Shown here piece after piece: positions 59,281-64,000 of a stretch of DNA of 64,000 bases. The position numbers and the translations under genes are program-made. Source of the DNA: Heloderma charlesbogerti (lineage: Eukaryota; Chordata; Lepidosauria; Squamata; Helodermatidae). The notes under the pieces were generated by a model. The model was not told the origin of the DNA. It saw only the letters and a list, made by a program, of their open reading frames with translations, and made no database searches. The stretch lies in NCBI GenBank assembly GCA_026122225.1, contig JANEZZ010001642.1:1364001-1428000 (forward strand). Reading direction: 5' to 3'. The stretch's first letter is position 1, and each line of letters starts with the position of its first letter.

Positions 59281-61714
59281 AGTTGTACTCCAAAATATAT
59301 GGAGGACACTGGGTTGCCTACCACTTGCCAAAACAACACATACAAAGCACCAAATTCATTCCAAGCTTTAGCTCACAGATTCTATTCTACAAGAAGCCAC
59401 ATGTTTTCAACAGTCATTGGCTTAATATTTTTAAATCTTGGATTTCAGCAATTCTGCTTGAGATGTTTTTCAGTGCCCAATATTTTCTGTCAGTATTCCA
59501 GTCTTCTTCCTTGGTGATTCCAATAAACACATAGCTCAAGAGATTGTTTGCCAATACACCTATCTGTGTAAGACGATGCTAAATACATTCTGAAGTCAAA
59601 AGAACATGTTGCATTAATCAGTGTACATAAAAGTTCTAGTCACATATTCTTTCCTACAGAATTTGGAATTCGCTGCATGCACACATAAGAAATCCACTTA
59701 CTACAGCCATGCCTGTGAGCACCTTATTTTCCTATATTCCAGTCAGTAACTGACTTTGGCAGAGAAGGAAAAGTCTGCCTGTAAAGACCACCACGTGAGT
59801 AAGAAAAGCTTCTTATGCTTCATCAGTAGAGCACAGCAGGTGTTAGGGGTGGCAAAGGCAGCCTAGAGTTCTTAGCGTATGGAACAAAACAAGCTCATGC
59901 ACCTACGGAAGACTTGACACATAAGCGATAACTATCCGTCAGCTTTAAAAAGTCACGGATCTCTGCCCTAAGCTGTACTGAGACTGAGGGAAAAAAAGAT
60001 TTTAATTCTTGAGCTGCCACCAGTAGCATTATAGTGGAAGCATCTAAAGAATGACCCCCATATGGCTGAAATTGCCCATAAAACAGACCCGTGACCAGCA
60101 TAACCATGGGTTTAGGGACAACTCCAACACGGTCAGAGCTTTCGCTGAACCTTTGTGGCCCAACCCGTGCACATTTCTTCACTGTGGAGAGCCAGTGAAA
60201 ACACCCCAGCAGCTGTTTAAATATTTGAGGTCTAAACCGGTTGATATTAATTATTCATCCCAGGCTCATTCAAGCCAGATTTCTGGATAAGAAGTGTTAT
60301 AAATGGATTAAATAGGGGTTTTAAAAGCAAGACAACCTGATAGGATCATACCTGTTCTATGTGTGCACACATACATATGAAATGTAAGGGTCTCAAAAAT
60401 ACAAAACAAAAACCCACTGTTTGGCATATGCACAATTCCATCCTGGAGGAGGGGAGAGTGCAGAAAGTCCAGGACAGTGAACGCACAACAAAAATCCCTG
60501 AAGGCTACTCCATTATAACCCTGCCCAGAAGTCTAATGGTTCTAACATACCCAAATGCCTGCATGAGGCAACACATTTTGAGGTGGGATGGGAAAAGCAC
60601 ACCTCTGTCATGAGTGAGTTAACAATCTGTTCTCCGTGTCTTATGTTTGCATGTCTTTATTTTCTATTAACTGGGGGTGGAGAGAGGGTATACATATACT
60701 GTGCAAGTGCACGGAGGCTAGCCTGCCAAGCACTAACAACAACAGAGGCAGGAGTGGTTGCTTGTTTTGCAGCATTGCAGTGTTAGAAGATTTGACCCTT
60801 GTGGAAGTGATCAAGATTGGTCTGAGGAGGCTCTTCAAGGGAGGAGAGGATGGGAAGAGATGGGGCGTGAGGCTTCTGGCAAGGTTTGATGCATGAATAA
60901 GTCAGTCATCTCTACTGCTGTCTCTTACCGATTCTTAATTTTGCCAACAAAATTACTGGCAGATTCATAATGTTTCCTAGTTATTGCTGCAAATTCTCTT
61001 ATCCAGAAACCAAACCCCCAAAAAACTTGCTTTCTGAGACTTCATTTGCTCTCAGATGATGTAAAGCTTATTAGAACCCTAATCCCTGTCCCACTTAGAA
61101 AGTAACCATCTAGGCAGAGGAGGAAGCAGCTGCTGTGGCAAGAGGAGGTGGAACTGTGCTCAGTGCCCACCCCCATCCCTGCCTAGCTTATTAGTTGCTT
61201 CCTCAGCTCCATCTTCAGCCATGAGGAATCGTATCCTGATTATAGTTAACATTTCCCTCCTAGTAGCCAGAAAGTCATGAATTTTCAAGGTCCGGAGATT
61301 CAAGAGAGGCATGTGAGAAAGAGGATGCAATTTGCTTTTGTGTTGGTTCAGAGAAGAGGGCTGGGCTCTGGTTTGGAAGAAGCAGTACTTGCTTTTTAAA
61401 GAGAAACACTGCAGTGGAAACTTACCTGGAAATCATTCTAGAAGCCCTAATTCTTAAGCTTAAGCACTGGTTATTTTATGATAAGGATGAACATGCAACG
61501 CGTACTCAGATATGCTCTCCTAATTCACATATTCCAGAGATGTACACTGGGATGCAAAACCGATTCAGAGGCAGAATCTTGGCACAAACTGAGCCTCTGG
61601 AGGGCAATAGGAATCATGATTTATTTTGTTCTAGATTCAGTTGCCCCTTTCCTATGCCACTCTCCCTTCTTGCCATGAAGTACTTTGGCAAACTTTCAGT
61701 AAGAAAAGAAGAAG

Positions 61715-61935
61715 AATGTATGTTTAGTCCAGCATCCTGTTTCCCACAGTGGCCAATCAGATGTTGCCAGGAAGTTTATAATCATGACATGGAGGCAACC
61801 CTCCTGTGGTGTTGCCCCCCAGAAAATGGGATTCAGGCACATTACCTTCGAAGATGAAAGTTCCATTTAACCAATAGCTGCTGATAGACCTAGCCGCCAT
61901 AAATCTGTCTAATTCCCTTTTCAAGCCTTCACAGT
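61715..61935 (-). mobile_element. CR1 3'UTR fragment
   Basis: TAGTCCAGCATCCTGTTTCC and CACAGTGGCCAATCAG parallel the CR1 copy at 16555-16760, and TCTAATTCCCTTTTCAAGCC marks the junction to ORF2, which is lost. Confidence 0.75.
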
Positions 61936-63691
61936 ATCTCCTAAACTTGATCAGAATATCTCAGTATTTACACCCATTTAGATAACAGCTCCAGGCTGGA
62001 AGGTAGCAGAGCACATATCATGAATGCAGTGCCTAAAAACTAATTAATAACACTCTATCCAGACAACAACTTGTGTAAACTCAAAGAAGAAAAAGAATTG
62101 GAAGTAGCAGCTTTGAAATTTATGAAGTCCCTTTTCCTTTACTGTGCATTATGGCTATGCTATCAAAGCTTTAACTTCATATATAATTGCTTTTGTTTTA
62201 AGGCTTATGCCTATTTGACTTTCCTATGAGAAAAGCATTTTACTAGTTCACACCTCCAATCTAGACGTTTTTGGTTGTACACCATGGTGATACAACCAAC
62301 TCTACTGAAGCTAAAGCAACACCATTCTCTGACATTCTTAATCCAAGATCCCTCTTTAAAGGTCCAGACAAACAACAGCGAGCATGCAGGTCAGACTCTG
62401 GGGCCATTAAGCCGAGAAAAAACAAAGTTACTGCTCTGTCTCTGATCCCCATTGCTCTTGTAGGCGGCTGCTCTGACAAGCAATTCCAGCACCAGTATTG
62501 AGTGGCACCTCTATAAACCCTGTGACAGTTCGGGAGACAAACTCTCTCATCAGTCAGAATGTACCTATCAAGATCACTTACCTTGAGAGCACAGTAGCCC
62601 TCCAGCACTGTGTACACAGCTCTGCTCCGCCTGGCCTCGGAGCAGCTGGCCCCAGCGCCAAAATCGAGTTAATGCTGAACATTCTAGGAGTTCAGAACAA
62701 GAAACATTCCTGCTGAGATATAAGTGCAGAAGCTTTGCAAAAGGCAAGAAGGCCTATTTCACATGTGTAACAGGCCAGCTTTAATCTGCACATATTAGAT
62801 AACTGTCCCCCTCTCCAACTCCTGAGTTTAAAACTATTTAACCTCTTCTAAATAACACTTTTTTTCTAATATCTATCTCTACAGTACTTCTGCATGAATG
62901 CATAAGATATATGGTATGACAGGTGATGACAGGTGTTACTGCTTGGAAAAAGTTAATAGGGAACATTGACCTACTACCTGGTATACTGTTAGAATTAGAA
63001 GGGATGTAATGAAATTAATTTACAAGCTAAACAGAAGGGCAGCAGTAGTCTGTGGTATTTGCTGACATGGAATATAATGATAATCATCAGCACACCTGGG
63101 TTAAAAATGAATTAATCATCTTATTAACAAAGTTGACTAGGGAATTTTGTCTCTTGGGTTTTGTATAACCACGACATTTTTTGGAAAAGGGGAACCGCTC
63201 TTTTTTGTTGTTGCCTGAAATGTACAGATCTATTTTTTAAGTGACTTCAATTTTTCACTTGGGGTGGGGAGCCGTGTCATCTCAGGAGGTTCTTCCTAAA
63301 ACAACCAGAACCTCCACTCTAGAATGGCAATCAACACTGCTGCAGCAGAGGTCTGTAAATTTAACAGCATCCATGACTTCACCAATAAGACAGTTCCTAC
63401 CTTTTCACAAAATCTCATATCTGCGCATCTGGAGAACTGTTTTTGTGTGTGTGTTTTTAAAGTGGATATTTTAATTGTAGTACAGAGTGAATGTTTCCCA
63501 ATATGCTTTTTCAATGAACTCTCATCTAATTTGTATGGCTACCCTTTCCCACCTTATTGTTTTTTTCTGGGAAGAATGTGTATTTCCTCTCTTCAGCACC
63601 AAAGCTGATGTATCTTCTTTTGTTAAGAGCTGAATAGGCTTTTTTTCCTGTTCCAAAGCTCCTACCTTCATTACATGTGTACAATGTTATG

Positions 63692-64000
63692 ACATTGACC
63701 AGGTTAGGACAACATGCTGCAGTTCGCTGTGGGTTATTTAACCCATGATGAGCTGTGGTGCCTGCAGGCACCAGGTTACATATGCAACCCCCACTCAGGG
63801 GTTGTCATGTCAAGTGAACCTGGCGAGTGTGGATTTTGTGAAGATTAAACAACCCTCATACAATCCTAAAATAGACCATGGGTTATATGAGGGTTAACAC
63901 TCGCATAACCCATGCTTGCTGGGTTTGCACAACACGACAATCCCGAGCAGGGGTTGCATATTCAAAACTGTGGCCACATGTGCCCTGCACGTACTACAAC
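63692..64000. mobile_element. Foldback element, cut by the window end
   Basis: Shares GTGAACCTGG, GGTTAAACAACCCTCA-like core, TATATGAGGGTTAACACTCG and GGGGTTGCATATTCAAAACT with the elements at 17231 and 34376. It contains both arms of the inner palindrome (ACATATGCAACCCCCACTC against GAGCAGGGGTTGCATATTC). Confidence 0.6.

Larger units (their letters stand above)
56501..64000 (-). other. RNF220 upstream intron, partial
   Basis: I found no match to the expected preceding RNF220 exon here, so this is intron that continues beyond the window. It contains small palindromic repeats (58651-58757, 59062-59150), a LINE tail (59155-59280), a CR1 3' end (61715-61935), a foldback element cut by the window end (63692-64000) and two exon-like signals (59907-59983, 62582-62660). 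The rest shows no recognised feature. Confidence 0.8.

Noticed and set aside
61414..61857. 147-codon plus-strand open frame, the longest of the stand-alone frames
   Set aside because: Its second half is CR1 3'UTR, it has no recognisable domain, and no splice or promoter context supports it.
56501..64000. The RNF220 exon preceding residue 376
   Set aside because: I looked on the minus strand for a segment ending in the expected Gly-Gly-Phe-Arg type sequence with a donor in the right phase and found none, so it must lie beyond the window.

Overview
This is a 64 kb piece of vertebrate nuclear DNA, almost certainly from a squamate reptile (lizard or snake). Three things point there: a Sauria-type SINE with a tRNA-like Pol III head and the typical Bov-B-like end (26875-27208), dense CR1, L2 and L1 LINE fossils with hAT and Tc1 elements, and the squamate motif CTTACTTCTGAGTAAACATG. 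Nothing prokaryotic, viral or toxin-like was seen.

The window holds one recognisable protein gene: the 3' half of RNF220, an E3 ubiquitin ligase with a C-terminal RING finger, on the minus strand. Seven coding exons can be placed to the base (56500-56404, 54326-54240, 51072-51017, 48810-48732, 30180-30072, 27663-27589, 13803-13732). All have AG/GT borders and compatible phases. Joined, they give 191 residues with an intact stop; if the protein has the usual 566-residue length these are residues 376-566. They cover an acidic stretch, a Ser/Thr-rich linker, a short coiled coil and a complete C3HC4 RING (C514 to C552). The promoter and N-terminal exons lie beyond position 64000. A 3'UTR with two ATTAAA signals runs from 13731 down to about 13030.

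Layout. 1-13030: flanking DNA downstream of the gene, with no gene found, a broken Tc1 transposon (2129-3677), several minus-strand CR1 pieces (4795-9960) and two perfect hairpins. 13030-13803: last exon and 3'UTR. 13804-27588: a 13.8 kb intron with CR1, L1, SINE and foldback elements, a hAT-like element with a perfect 8-bp target duplication, and a candidate enhancer. 27589-30180: two exons encoding the coiled coil and most of the RING. 30181-48731: an 18.6 kb intron with hAT-like elements and three repeat-poor, homeodomain-motif-rich blocks that may be enhancers. 48732-56500: four small exons with short introns, one of them carrying a 1.3 kb element made of serial palindromes. 56501-64000: part of the next intron upstream, with two exon-like signals that might be alternative exons.

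The most useful outcomes are the exact RNF220 exon map, a set of foldback and hAT-like elements defined by termini and target duplications, and a short list of candidate cis-regulatory blocks and alternative exons. I found no convincing new multi-gene system.
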